Source: Nephromyces sp. MM_2019 (Eukaryota; Apicomplexa; Aconoidasida; Nephromycida). Taken from it: a DNA stretch of 64,000 bases. This document shows, one piece after another, positions 40,821 through 51,900 of the stretch; position 1 is the stretch's first letter, and the number at the start of each line of letters is the position of its first letter. The notes below the pieces were generated by a model. The model was not told the DNA's origin and ran no database searches. It saw only the letters and a list, made by a program, of their open reading frames with translations. The stretch lies in NCBI GenBank assembly GCA_015657535.1, contig JADHZB010000961.1, forward strand, positions 3,309-67,308, in the 5' to 3' direction. A program made the position numbers and the translations under genes.

Positions 40821-42690
40821 GTTGATACGTGCATATATTTGTAATGTGAAAGCACTTTATTATCGTGTATGATTTAAAATCTCTTTATGAGGGAGAAATG
40901 ACGATAGCAATGCGCATAGAGCGGTTCTTTGATGAGCTGGGTCCCGTAAGAAATATAGCAGTTTGGCATTCAGGGTGTTAAGTTCTTAGCACTGTCAGTG
41001 TAACAGCTTCTTCTACAGATATATTGAAGATGATTATGCAATACAATTCTGCATGCCCACATTCTTAACACAAATTACCGAGAAACTGGCTGAGAAGAGC
41101 TGCATTCTGGTGGGGAATGGGTAGTAGAAGTTACGAAATCAAGCTGTACTTGAGATGAGGGTCAGTATATGGTCAATATCAGGGGTGAAGTGCATGTGCT
41201 ACCGGAGTTATATCGGGCATCTTAATCTTTGCATCCGCAAAAGCAGCGCTCCTTTTTAAAGATGCTGCGGTGCGACCGGTTTTTCCCTCAATTCCTTCAG
41301 TATCTTTATTCGAGCATGGTATGATGCGGTATATATACTGCACTTTCCGTCAAATTCAAGGAGTGAAGGAAAACAACAGTAACCGGATTTCTGATGGTAT
41401 CAACTAATAGGGGGCGTCGTAGTTGTATTACTCAGATAACTGCATTATTGCTACTTAAAGATAAGCATTTCAAATTCCTCATAGTTGAATGTATAGCATA
41501 AGGGCTTCTAGCGCGAAGATACTCATTCATGCCACGCATTTTTTTCTTTGAATCAGATGAGTCAACAGCTATGCTTTTTGGGGAACTTTGGTTAAGGAAT
41601 AGGTAATTCCTAGGTGACCGCTTAATGGTTCAGTCCAAAATTTTTGTACTGTCTGCTTTGATAATCAGAACTCCTCCACGCCTAATTTGAGCATCTCCAA
41701 ATTTAAATTCTCATAGCATTGGTATGTACTTTGATTCGAGGTTAAGACCTGTTTGGCCCGTATTCTAGCATTGCTTCGCTTTTAACGCACGGCACTTTAG
41801 AGAATTTATGTAATTGGCATGAGCAGGTCAAAAAATTTGTTTATGCAGCTACGAAAGCCCGTCTGCATTGTTAAAAAAGTCGAATGTGCACGGCGCATGT
41901 ACCTGGCGTAGCTTCAATAAAAAGCCATTGAAGGGGTGAGATGCAACACCCACTATTAGCATCCCACCATTATTGAGTTTCTAGCCCGGGATATAGGTTT
42001 TTCAAGCTTGGAAGTTAAAAGTAAATGGGTGCAATCAGCTTAGTCCCGTTACAAAGTTCCATAGAATGCATTGGGGGGACTACAGGGGTCGATGTAGCAC
42101 AAAAGATTGATCGCGTCAACATAGAGCCTTCATTGCAGAAAAAAAATGCGTGAGGAAATATAAAAAGCTCGTTTTAGAATTCGAAGCCTTTACTGCAGAA
42201 AAGAAACGCGTGAGGAAATGCAAGAAACTAGGGTTAGATGTCCATGCAGAATGAAGGATAGCGGAACCCGCTGAATCGCGAAGTGTTTGCTGTGTAAGTT
42301 TCATGATACAGAATACAGTACAAGTGAAGCATTGTACGGCTACCCGTATTGGAGCAATGCATATACGAGTACTGCCGGCAATACTAGTTGCTAGGAGCTA
42401 AATAAAACGGGATTATCCGTTGCCGGCGCGCCTACCGTACCACTTACAACGCATGATGACACTTTGGCGAGAGCTTCTCCGTCCGTTGCAACATGCTTGA
42501 TGATGAACAACTCAATTTATCGCCTTTTTTTATATGGTGTAGGAGATAGTAAGCTGCACATTTTGATTTTCTGTTATCCGGTTCTGGCTCATCCGCAGCG
42601 CTTATTTTGAGGCTTCTCTTTTAATATTTTTAGCTGAAAAAAAAATCTGGATAAAACAGAATTGATAAGCCCCTCAGGCAGCTGAATATC
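40821..42690. other. Intergenic; contains a 60-bp duplication
   Basis: Beyond the 3' region of the GATA-finger gene, the only clear structure is the two-copy tandem repeat at 42121-42240. No exon with both good splice sites was found on either strand. Confidence 0.45.
42121..42240. repeat. Two-copy 60-bp tandem repeat
   Basis: Positions 42121-42180 and 42181-42240 align base for base over most of their length. They share GCCTT, TGCAGAAAA, GCGTGAGGAAAT and TTAGA blocks with about 15 differences. On the minus strand both copies read in the same frame as FLxFLTxFFSAxKA. The frame is short and has no other coding support. Confidence 0.8.
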
Positions 42691-42960
42691 ATGGATTCTG
42701 CCGCATTACATACCCAAGAATTGGATTATGCCGTTAAGTGTTTTGAAAGGTTTACTTATGCATCTTCAATGTAAGCTGAGTATCTTGAAGATTAGATTGA
42801 TTAGGTTCCGTCTTTACGTCTGTAGCTGAGTGTTACCAACAGTCAGGAAAGTCAGTCAAACGCTGTGGGGGTTGGACTCATACCTACCTGTGCAGAATGC
42901 TGTGAAACAACCCCACCTGTGTTCCATCGACAGAGCATATTTTCGCAGATTGTTTTGTGA
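42691..42960 (+). CDS. Small two-exon protein of unknown function
   Basis: Exon 1 (42691-42770) starts ATG and reads MDSAALHTQELDYAVKCFER then FTYASS, ending at a gtaagc donor in phase 2. Exon 2 (42843-42960) follows the acceptor TACCAACAG and keeps phase. It reads QESQSNAVGVGLIPTCAECC and ends TGA after FSQIVL, giving 65 residues. A later donor inside exon 2 (CCACCT/gtgttc) could extend the gene. The CAECC cluster might bind metal or form disulfides, but I do not recognise a family. It ends about 200 bp before the rhomboid start, on the same strand. Confidence 0.45.
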
Positions 42961-43161
42961 ATGATAAAAAGGCCTCTTGTTTTTTTCCTCCCTTTGGCTG
43001 TTGCTGATGGCTTACCTTTTATCACTGAAATTTTTGTATAAATCTGTGCTTCCACGCCCTACTTTAGCGGCTTTTTTGATGAAGGAGCTATGAGCTGTGC
43101 ACAGTTATTTGGCTGTCCTGTGCTTCCCGCCAAGCAACGTATTAGATTATAAAGCTTCCAA

Positions 43162-45197
43162 ATGATTTTCCAGCAGCTCCCTAATCATGTCCGCCACTTC
43201 CTTTCTACAGCTAGGGCTCACCACAATTCAGCTGGCCGAAACTTCTTTTGCTCTATACCACTTCGCCTACCAAAGCTTCCAAAAATTCAGTCGCTTATCC
43301 GCATTGATACTTCCTCTGCTTCGAAAAATGCATCAAAGAAAGGGATTTTGTTGGGGGCCTCTGCAGGGGCACTCCTATACAGTGCCAATGGCAATTTCCC
43401 CTCTTTGGTTAATTTCTTTCGTTCTCATGATATAAATGAACGATTTCAAGGTCTTCCATGGAGAAGAAATGAGTCAGATTCTTGGTTGGTACCCCCAGCA
43501 TCTAACGGGCAAAGTGTGATGGAGCTAGTCTATAAGATAATTGGACTCAATACAGCGGTATTCCTTGCCTGGAGGCTGCCACATATGATGATGCTCAGAA
43601 ACGCAGAACGGATAACCTACTTTCTTTCCAATCACTTTATTGCTGACCGAGGATGCTTTTCTCCTCGCCGGATGCACGCATTATTTTTAAGTGGTGCGGT
43701 CATGCAATTTTTTTACTATGCTGTTATGTGTAACCAAGAGTACAAGTTGTCTGGCAGTGGTTTTGATTGCTGGAGGTATTCAAACTTTAAGGACGCCTCT
43801 TTTTCAATACATTAGTCGTGGTTGGGATGAAATTTGTTTTTGTGTGAGCATTAATCCCTTGAAAGGTCTGTGATGTTCAGACTTAATGGGGATAGAAATT
43901 TTGATTTTTTGCAAGTCGCTGCATAGGTGCTTATGAAGATGTTATTAATTTTCTCTAGATAAGTATTCTTCCCTTTTGGAGTTCAATCTTTTCATTCTTT
44001 AAACTCATTTATTTGCATTCAATGGATGACTATACGATTTCCTTATTTGCCAGCCTGTTTGTTCTGGATATTACCCTAACCATACGATTAAATCTCCCCA
44101 AAAATAGCTTACCTGCCGCCTTGCTGTGGTGCTTCATGTGTTGTGGGAGCCTAAAATATACTTCTTTTGCCAGTTAAATAGGATGAGAAATTCTGTTGAA
44201 TGCAGTGTACGAGGAAAATGTATAACTTCCTGTCCATTTCACTTTTTTTTGTACAGCTTTCAGTCACTTTTCCTTTTCACATTTCCTGGCGAATAATTGG
44301 GGCCTCTACACTCTGGGCAGCTGTCTGAATAATGAGATATCGGCAATGGACTTTTTGTCGGCTTTCACACTAAGTGCTATAGCAAGTTCTGTCGGTCAAA
44401 TTTTACTGACGCGAAATGCAGTTTTAGGGGCATCAGGAGGGCTAATGGGCATTGTGGTATTAGAGGCTTCTCTTCGTCCTAGGGATACTTTTGTTTCTAT
44501 TTTCCCAATACCTGGTAAATATGTACTTAGATATGTGTTCGAATAAGATTTTTTTCAATAGCAGCTGAAATTATTTGGGCTAACTTGAAAAAAAAAGTTT
44601 GCAGGGTAACACCGCTGCCGCGTGCTACAACGTTTCAGAAATTGGTATTTGAGCTAATGTGGTATATTCCATTATATTTGCTATTTTGCCTAGTCTTTTA
44701 GAGAAGCAGATGATTTGCTCTAAGAAGTTTGATTGCCTTCTTGTTCAAGTACAATATCGTTGACTTGCATTAAATAAAGAGTCTGCTTCTATATGAAGAT
44801 GCACTTGAGCTTATTATGGGCATATAGGTAACTATTTGTGGCACTCTCTAACTCGATGTCTAGTACAAATTCTGTCAGCATTCAATAATATAGCGAAAAC
44901 TGGTGCTCTTTAACCGTTTTCCCCCCCTGCATGTAATAGGACCTATCCATTCCCGTTCTCTCTCACGCTTTAGGCCTGCATCTAACATCTATTCAACTTT
45001 GCCAGCTGGCTTTCCTCGTCAACTTTGGCTTGGCGGTAAGGTCTCTTCGCTACCCTTCTAGAATAGCCTGGATAGGACACATCTCAGGCTTTTTTGGTGG
45101 TTGCTTATTTTGCTGGCATAAGCGAAATTTTACCCAAGCTCTCTACTACGGCGACCTCCTGCAGTTGTCAAAGACTCGAGGAAGTCATGACTGGTAA
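43162..45197 (+). CDS. Mitochondrial rhomboid intramembrane serine protease (PARL/Pcp1 type)
   Basis: Exons 43162-43690, 44257-44514 and 44974-45197 give 336 residues. The N terminus (MIFQQLPNHVRHFLSTARAH) is basic, Ser-rich and acid-poor, like a mitochondrial presequence. A first membrane helix (LVYKIIGLNTAVFLAW) is separate from the six-helix core, as in PARL. The core has the HFSFSHFLANNWGLYTLGS loop, the catalytic Ser in LGASGGLMG and the catalytic His in AWIGHISGFFGG. Such proteases cut membrane-embedded substrates in the inner membrane, for example dynamin-related Mgm1/OPA1 or PINK1 in other organisms. The first donor (TTTTTAA/gtggtg) is weak but homology fixes it. A donor two bases before the stop codon (GACTG/gtaaaa) could splice to exons at 45479-45495, 46251-46271 and then 46556-47093 in phase, which would give 445 residues. 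Confidence 0.92.
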
Positions 45198-46555
45198 AAG
45201 CTTTTCACAGATGACGATAATTAAAATTAGATAAGGCTGTGATTATAGGTATCTTCTCCTGTCTAAAGTGATGCTAAGTTAGGAGTGTACTTAGAGGTTT
45301 CTTTTTTGTGATTATTCTTTCTTTTCACCAGAAATGCTATTTGGAAGTTTGAATGTTATCGTTTTGTCCGAGAGTTGGCATGGTATTGAGAGTTTTAGAT
45401 AACTGCATTCCATGTTGGATCTGCGTGTTATTAATGGAAGAATCAAGCTTTTTCTTGTTGCGTTTTTTATGTTCGCAGGTGGTCATCATACCGAGGTAAG
45501 CTATAGCCTGATGCTATTGCCCCTAAATTGTGTGTGCATGCTTTGTGATGGAACATCTAACATTTTTTGTGTGACACTATTTTACTGTGTGTGTGTCAGT
45601 TTTTTTTATAATGCTGAAAATTTTGAAGCTTTATATGGACTTCTAGCTTTAAAAATTTTTGCGATTGGCGAATCATCCGGGCCTTCTTTTAAGACCTTAT
45701 AACAGCGCAATCTCCACATATCTTCTCTTTGTGCTTACTTATCGATTTTTTTATCAAAGTTCAGCAGTGCATATACCTGTTTCATTAGCTCTTTATGTTG
45801 CCATTTTATGCTGCTAAATGATTTAGTTGCTCATTTACTGCTTATTTTACTCACCCTCACTTTTAGACTGCGTTGATAGTTTTAGGATATTCCAAATCTC
45901 TTTGAAGATACAGGTCGGTCATGAATTTTACCCCGATAGTTTTTTATGCGCTTAATTTTTTTGAAACATAATATTGGGTTAATAAAAGTATGCGCACTCC
46001 ATCTTTTGTTTCGGAATATTTTTACAATATATTTTTACTTATATTTTGATGTATGCCTTTGTTTGAGGAGAGTTATAATATATTTAATCTGAATAACTCT
46101 GCCTTATGTGAATCTAAGGAAAAAAATAGTTATGTGCTTAGTATATTTTCGTGAAAATGAGAGATTTAAGAAATGGTGGCCAACATTATTGTACCCTTAT
46201 TTGCTTTGTATGTGTAACATAATTTTAATTGGTTGCTGTTACTCACGCAGAATTCTTCGTCACCTTTGGAGGTTTACGTGCTAAAGCATGAATTAGAGCG
46301 TATAAAACAAGAGAAACTAAAGCGGCGGACACTCTAGAAACTTTTTTTAGAAGGTCATTGTATTAGAGGATATGTTGAAGCTTCTTTGCATCTTATATGT
46401 TTATTCCAGAAACAATTTTGGGGTATCCCTTGGATTGTCATTGTTGCAGGGATTACTTTTGCTGAATGAAGTTTATCCGACCAATTTATCTTGTTTATTA
46501 CGGCCTAGCCTGCTTGTTTAAGTATATATTCTTGTCATCGTGTTAATTTCGGAAG
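45198..46555. other. Region after the rhomboid stop; possible microexons
   Basis: A 17-nt segment at 45479-45495 and a 21-nt segment at 46251-46271 have good splice borders and keep phase with the rhomboid gene. The frame beginning at 46251 could instead be a terminal exon that ends in ELERIKQEKLKRRTL and TAG. Confidence 0.35.
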
Positions 46556-47093
46556 GTTTTGTTGATTCTAATTCCGAGCTGAAAGCCAGTATGCAATATA
46601 TATTTTTTCTTGTGCACATCTTAGTTGTATTCGAAGCAGGAAATCAGATTAGAGAATTGTATGGGAAGGACCAAATGCATTTAGATTTAGTCAATGATAT
46701 AGACTTGATTGCTCATTTTAGCTGGATTCAACTTACCAAGCTGCTAGATGGGGAAAATATTCATGTGATTATTACTTCAGTGATAGTATATATGTTTCTT
46801 GTGGTGAAGCATAGTGTGTATATGATTGCATAATGTATGGGCACGGTCACGACCACCTCTTCTATCATTGATGTTTTTTTCTTATTATGTGAAGAGTGCT
46901 GAAGTAAGCGAGGGAAGAGTATTTCATTTTCTATTGGTAAAACTTTGAACAATGCTCAGGTTTCAGGCCCTATCTTAACTTTCTTTTATCTTTCATTTAG
47001 GCGAAATTAAGCATAAGTAAGCCCGATCCCCTTTTCTCTCAGTTTTTTTTTGCCTGGAGGAAATGTATAATTGCATTTGTGATTGTCGGGTAG
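46556..47093 (+). CDS. Exons of an unassigned gene or C-terminal extension of the rhomboid
   Basis: Four exons, 46556-46588, 46640-46764, 46895-46936 and 47001-47093, join in consistent phase. They encode FVDSNSELKA, NQIRELYGKDQMHLDLVND, DLIAHFSWIQLTKLLDGE, SAEVSEGRVFHFLL and AKLSISKPDPLFSQFF, and end with a hydrophobic CIIAFVIVG and TAG. Introns are 51-130 nt. No start codon precedes them, so upstream exons are required. Their phase allows a link to the rhomboid gene through two microexons. I do not recognise the sequence. Confidence 0.42.
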
Positions 47094-48900
47094 TTCTTGG
47101 CAGCAATGCTGCCCTCTTGTACTGATACGTCTACACCGGTGTTTTGGGTGTGTGTCAGCCACAGATATTCTTATTTTAGACTTTGATAATACGTCTCCAA
47201 TGCTGATACTCTGAATATGAAATTTATTGGACCCAATCTAATATAGGGCTAGAGCCTTCTTTCCCTGAAATAAAAGCTTTCTGTGTTAACTCCCATAAAT
47301 TTCAAATCTTTTAGTGCAAGAACTAATTGCAGTCTCTCATACTGGGTATGCACAAGCTAGGGTGGTAAAAGCTTGGGAAATATTGCACGCTCGTGTTTTG
47401 GAAAAAATTACGAGGGCTATTTTTTGCATATATATTTTTCAATGTTCTGGTGTAGAATTTTTTTTTGCGGGTGTATCCGGTAGATGCTATGTAGAAGACG
47501 CCTCTATGAAGCTTATATTTAACTTGATTCCCTATGGTCGAAAATTTATTGAGCATATCTAGTGAGCCACAAAAAATAGGGGATTGGTTGAGAGTTAAGA
47601 AGGCAAAAGACTGCATGATAAATCAAGATGCATGGGCAGAATTACTTAACCTGATAAGGTCTCAGGTTTATCCTTTTTTCATGGCTTTAAAAGCTAGATT
47701 CAGCAGATAGCATGAAGACCCGATTAATCTACGTGCCGACGAATTGAAGGTTAATAGAGCTTCCATCATGTTCAAAAAAGTTTAACAGTGTAACCACAAT
47801 CTGTAGATAGACCGTCTATGAGGAATTAGGTAGTCTCAAGACGGGAACCTATCTTTTAGAATTCCTGCCGCCACATTTATTGTGCTGCGGTGTATCATCT
47901 GAACTAATAAGGGTCACAATTTTTGCAGCTATTTCTGTCCTTATTCTAGTAATAATCCTCCTGGTGAACCGAATTGAAGACAGACAACGCTGGGACATTT
48001 TCCCTCAAGGCTAGCGCTTCTTTTTACTGCATTAGAAGCAGCTGTTCCCCAAGCCCGGTTTGATCGGTCGGCAGCGCTAGAGAGCAATTTGAATAGTAGC
48101 ACACAGGGCATTAGTACACTTTGTCATACTTCCACTATTCTTCGATGTCATACCTTTGGAGCTCTGTGAGGGTCGCGTGCACGGCGGCGGCAGCGACTGA
48201 GATTCAAAGTACCACGACATGCTTGCGCGTGGCCCATATCCTTGCTAATTAGGGTTTGAGCGTGTCCGAGCGAATTTGTAGAACCTGCTTGCCTGGAGTC
48301 CAAAATTAAGGTGCAGTAGATAACCTAGGTGGTCTTACCCAGCGAAACTGGGTAAATTTGCTTGCCTGCTTTTTCAGCTTGAGATATCCAAAAATAATAT
48401 TACCTATAATATTGCATGCCCCAGTGCTGCGAAGATTGCCGTTAATGGTTTGTACATTCTTTCTACGAGGTAAACGGATGATGATTTTGAAGGTGCAAGT
48501 CTGTAGCCCTGGGGCCAATTGTTGCGCACACTACTAGAAAAGCCATTACCTGAATTTTCTGTAATGGCCACATCGGAATCAGCCTATAGAATACTCCAAA
48601 TTTTGTAAAAGTGGTAGGCCATAATTCATTCGCACAACCTAAACACTTCCAGCCGCAGAAACGCAGCACAACTAATAATCTTTGTATTCCGTTACCTTTA
48701 TACTATTTCTGCAAGTGCCTTGGAATTCACTACTTGTGATAGTGGAGCCCTCCTCGAGCGACCGTATGCAAGGAGTGACCACTATGCTTCGCTTGAATTT
48801 GTTAGTCCCCGCTATTTCGTTTCGGGGGTATGTTAAATTGACAATAAGCCTACAGCAATGCAGGGCACAACTAATGATAGAGGCATAAACAAGAACGTAG
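47094..48900. other. Gap with isolated exon-like segments
   Basis: At about 47315-47440 (+) a segment after a TTTTAG acceptor reads QELIAVSHTGYAQARVVKAW and then EILHARVLEKITRAI, and looks coding. At about 48716-48830 (+) a segment reads ALEFTTCDSGALLERPYAR and ends at a gtatgt donor, but in a phase that does not fit the next gene. The 5' exon of the following gene must lie here. Confidence 0.35.
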
Positions 48901-51900
48901 ATTATTCTTCAGTTAGAGGAAACTTTCCAGATAAGTACGAGTATATTCAAAATGGTAAAAGGAATGATGGGCAGAACAAAATCCGCGGTAAACACCGTAA
49001 ATCCAGCAGGTAACTTCCACAAATACATTCTACCCGGATGACAATGGATCTGTACAGACATGAGGGCAGTTTCACCCTACTATTTCGAGAAAGCAAGTAT
49101 TCCTTCCTACTATGACCCTAATATCACCGAGGACTGTCCTTAACAGACTGCCATTTTATTCGACTGTTTGTAATCACATCCCACGCATCATATGCATAGT
49201 ATTGTATGCGTGCTGATAATTCTCGAGGAAGAAAAAAACTCTAACCGTGGAATATGATGATATTCATGTTTTTCTTCCCTACATTCTAAAGGTGCCTCTA
49301 TGGTTGTCATGTAGAAACAGGCCTCTTTGTGTTGCACTATCTACTGCCTATGTGCCTGTCGGGGTAATTTAGAATCACTTTATTACGTAACTTTTCCACT
49401 TTAACAGAGGAGAGACCCGCCTACAGAGATCTGCGAGGAAGTACCTTCGAGATGAACAATTCGTCGAGCAATACCCGGCTCTGGCAGCAGTCTTGCAGGA
49501 ATCGATACAGGTGAGTTTTGTATACTGGCAAAAAGTCAGCCCCCTTTCTTTTTTTCAGACATGAAGCGGAAAAGCTTCCAAAATTTTCTTTTTAGCGAGA
49601 ATCCTGGGAGGCAGGCGATACGCGACCCGAGAGAACAAGCTCTCTTAGTGATGATCAGGCTGCCGATCAAACGAAGGAGGCACAGGCCCTAAAGGATTTC
49701 AGTACACTTCCTCTACGTTACGCAGAAAAGTTAGTACATCTATTGCTTGCTCTTGTAGTGTATTACCACCTCTATGGCAACTGTTACCATGGTCAGCTGA
49801 CACTTGCTTATTAGCCTACAGTTGCTAGTGTAGTACCGACATCTGGGTGCTGCGCAAAATGAAAAGGCGATTTATCCAAATACCGGCTTTGCTTCCATTA
49901 TGTACAGACTGGACATACTCCAGAAGCGCTATGCTCAATCCCAAAATATTCGCAATACAATAGAATTTTTTCACAGTGTAATGAAAGATCGATTCAACGG
50001 GACACGCTCTGAAAGAAGTCTTGCTACTCCTATGAGCTTTATGCGCAATTTAAATATGCCTTCATCAATATTGGATTCAGAAAAAATTACTGGGGCACAA
50101 CCTTTGAGCTTACAGAATGGAGGAAAGCATCATGAAAATCTAGCTCAATCCAATATTCCTCTTTGTAACAGCTCCGTGACACCCTTGATGTACCTGAATC
50201 CGACTGCACTACGATCAAATAGTGACTACGCAAAGTCGCCAACGGATGATGCTATAATTGCAAAATTATCCCCTTCAAGGAAAACATTGGCCCCAAAACC
50301 AAGCGGGTTCTATATAAATGTAAAAAAGGGACTCGATGCTACGCTGAGTCATTACGCCTCTCATGCGCTTTCAATATGCCACGAGAACAGGGAGATTAAC
50401 AGAATGGTAGATGAGGTAGACCACCAGAATCAGTATGAAATTCGCAAGAGGAGTGACATACATCCGGATCTTAATGACATTCACCATGAGCAAAGAGAAT
50501 ATATACTTGAGCAGCAAAGGGCAATAGACGAGGTGCGCAATAGCAGTACTGCATCCTAGTGAAAATAATCTGCAAGGTAGATGGTTCGTATCGATGATCG
50601 CTTGTCTCACCGGGTTTCTACTTAGTTTTAGATGCGCTTTGACACTTTAGTGTGGATGCATTTACCGTCTCTAGGCGGGTGCACTAGATGCACAAGGCTT
50701 TTTATCTAGCTATATAAAAAAAAATAGACTTTATTGATCGTACCGAAAAGAAAGAAGCGTGTGATATAAATTGTAGCGCCTATTCACACCCAATAAGCAC
50801 GAAAAAAAGTTGGGGAATTAACTTAGGTTGTGGATGTGACAAACAAGGGATTAAATGGATGATGTTGAAAGTAAAATGTGCTTTAACATTGATAATATTA
50901 TCGCGCATCAACAGGCCAAAAAAGAAAATACTATGAAATAGAGTTGATCGTCATATACGCGAAGGGAAAAAACCCTGCCTTTCAAGGTTTTTTTAACTTT
51001 ATGCACAACTTTTTTATCTTTTCAGATAAAAAGGGATATGTCTCAGGTGGCCGACGAGATACAGCGGGTAGAAAAAGAATGTTGTGAAGCATACTATGAC
51101 ACTTTTTATGATCCTCGGTACGTATGACGGCGAAGGATAGGAATAATAGTTCCATGTAGTTGGCATTGAAATCTTCAGTATCGTTCCTTTTTATAATTTG
51201 TTCAAATTGACTTACTTAAGCGCGTTTCTATGTGAGCTGAAATTTTTTTATAATTCAGAGTAGGGGATGATAAATTAAGGGCTCAGCGGGAAAAGATGAA
51301 GCACATGTCCTTTCTAAGAGATTCTGGAGGTTTTGACAAAGTTATAAACTGCAGATTTGATGCAGCCAGAACGAGTGACTTTGAGAGGATTCTTATCGAG
51401 AGGCATCCAGTAGAGGTACGATTGGATAAACTTTAGGGAACCACCGTGCCTAAACCAGCGACTTGGGCAATAAAGAACTTGCTATTATTCCTTAGCCAAT
51501 AAATGATTGTGTCATTTTGGTACTTCCGAGCTTTGCTTTTACTTTTTGCTCTCTTAAATCTACGTCTATCTTTTTTGTTCCACAGTTAAATCACGCGAGA
51601 TATCCCCCTCGCTCGAAAGCTGAAGTAGAAGACTTTATAAAGCAATGGAAAAGGCTACCAAAGCCACCTTATAATCCTTTAAATAATGAGAAGTACCAAG
51701 CATGCACACAACATAATCCCAGCAGACAAACTAAATACGCGGCCATCTATCCAAAGTCAAGCTATCCGGATAGGGGCTTCGTAAGCGCATACAGGCGTCG
51801 GCGATATAAGGAGGATTATGAAAAAACTTCACAGCTTCGCAAAGCAAAGTCAGAGGGGGTTCTCGGCAGATATGCAAAAAGCTATGCACGAGTTTATGAA

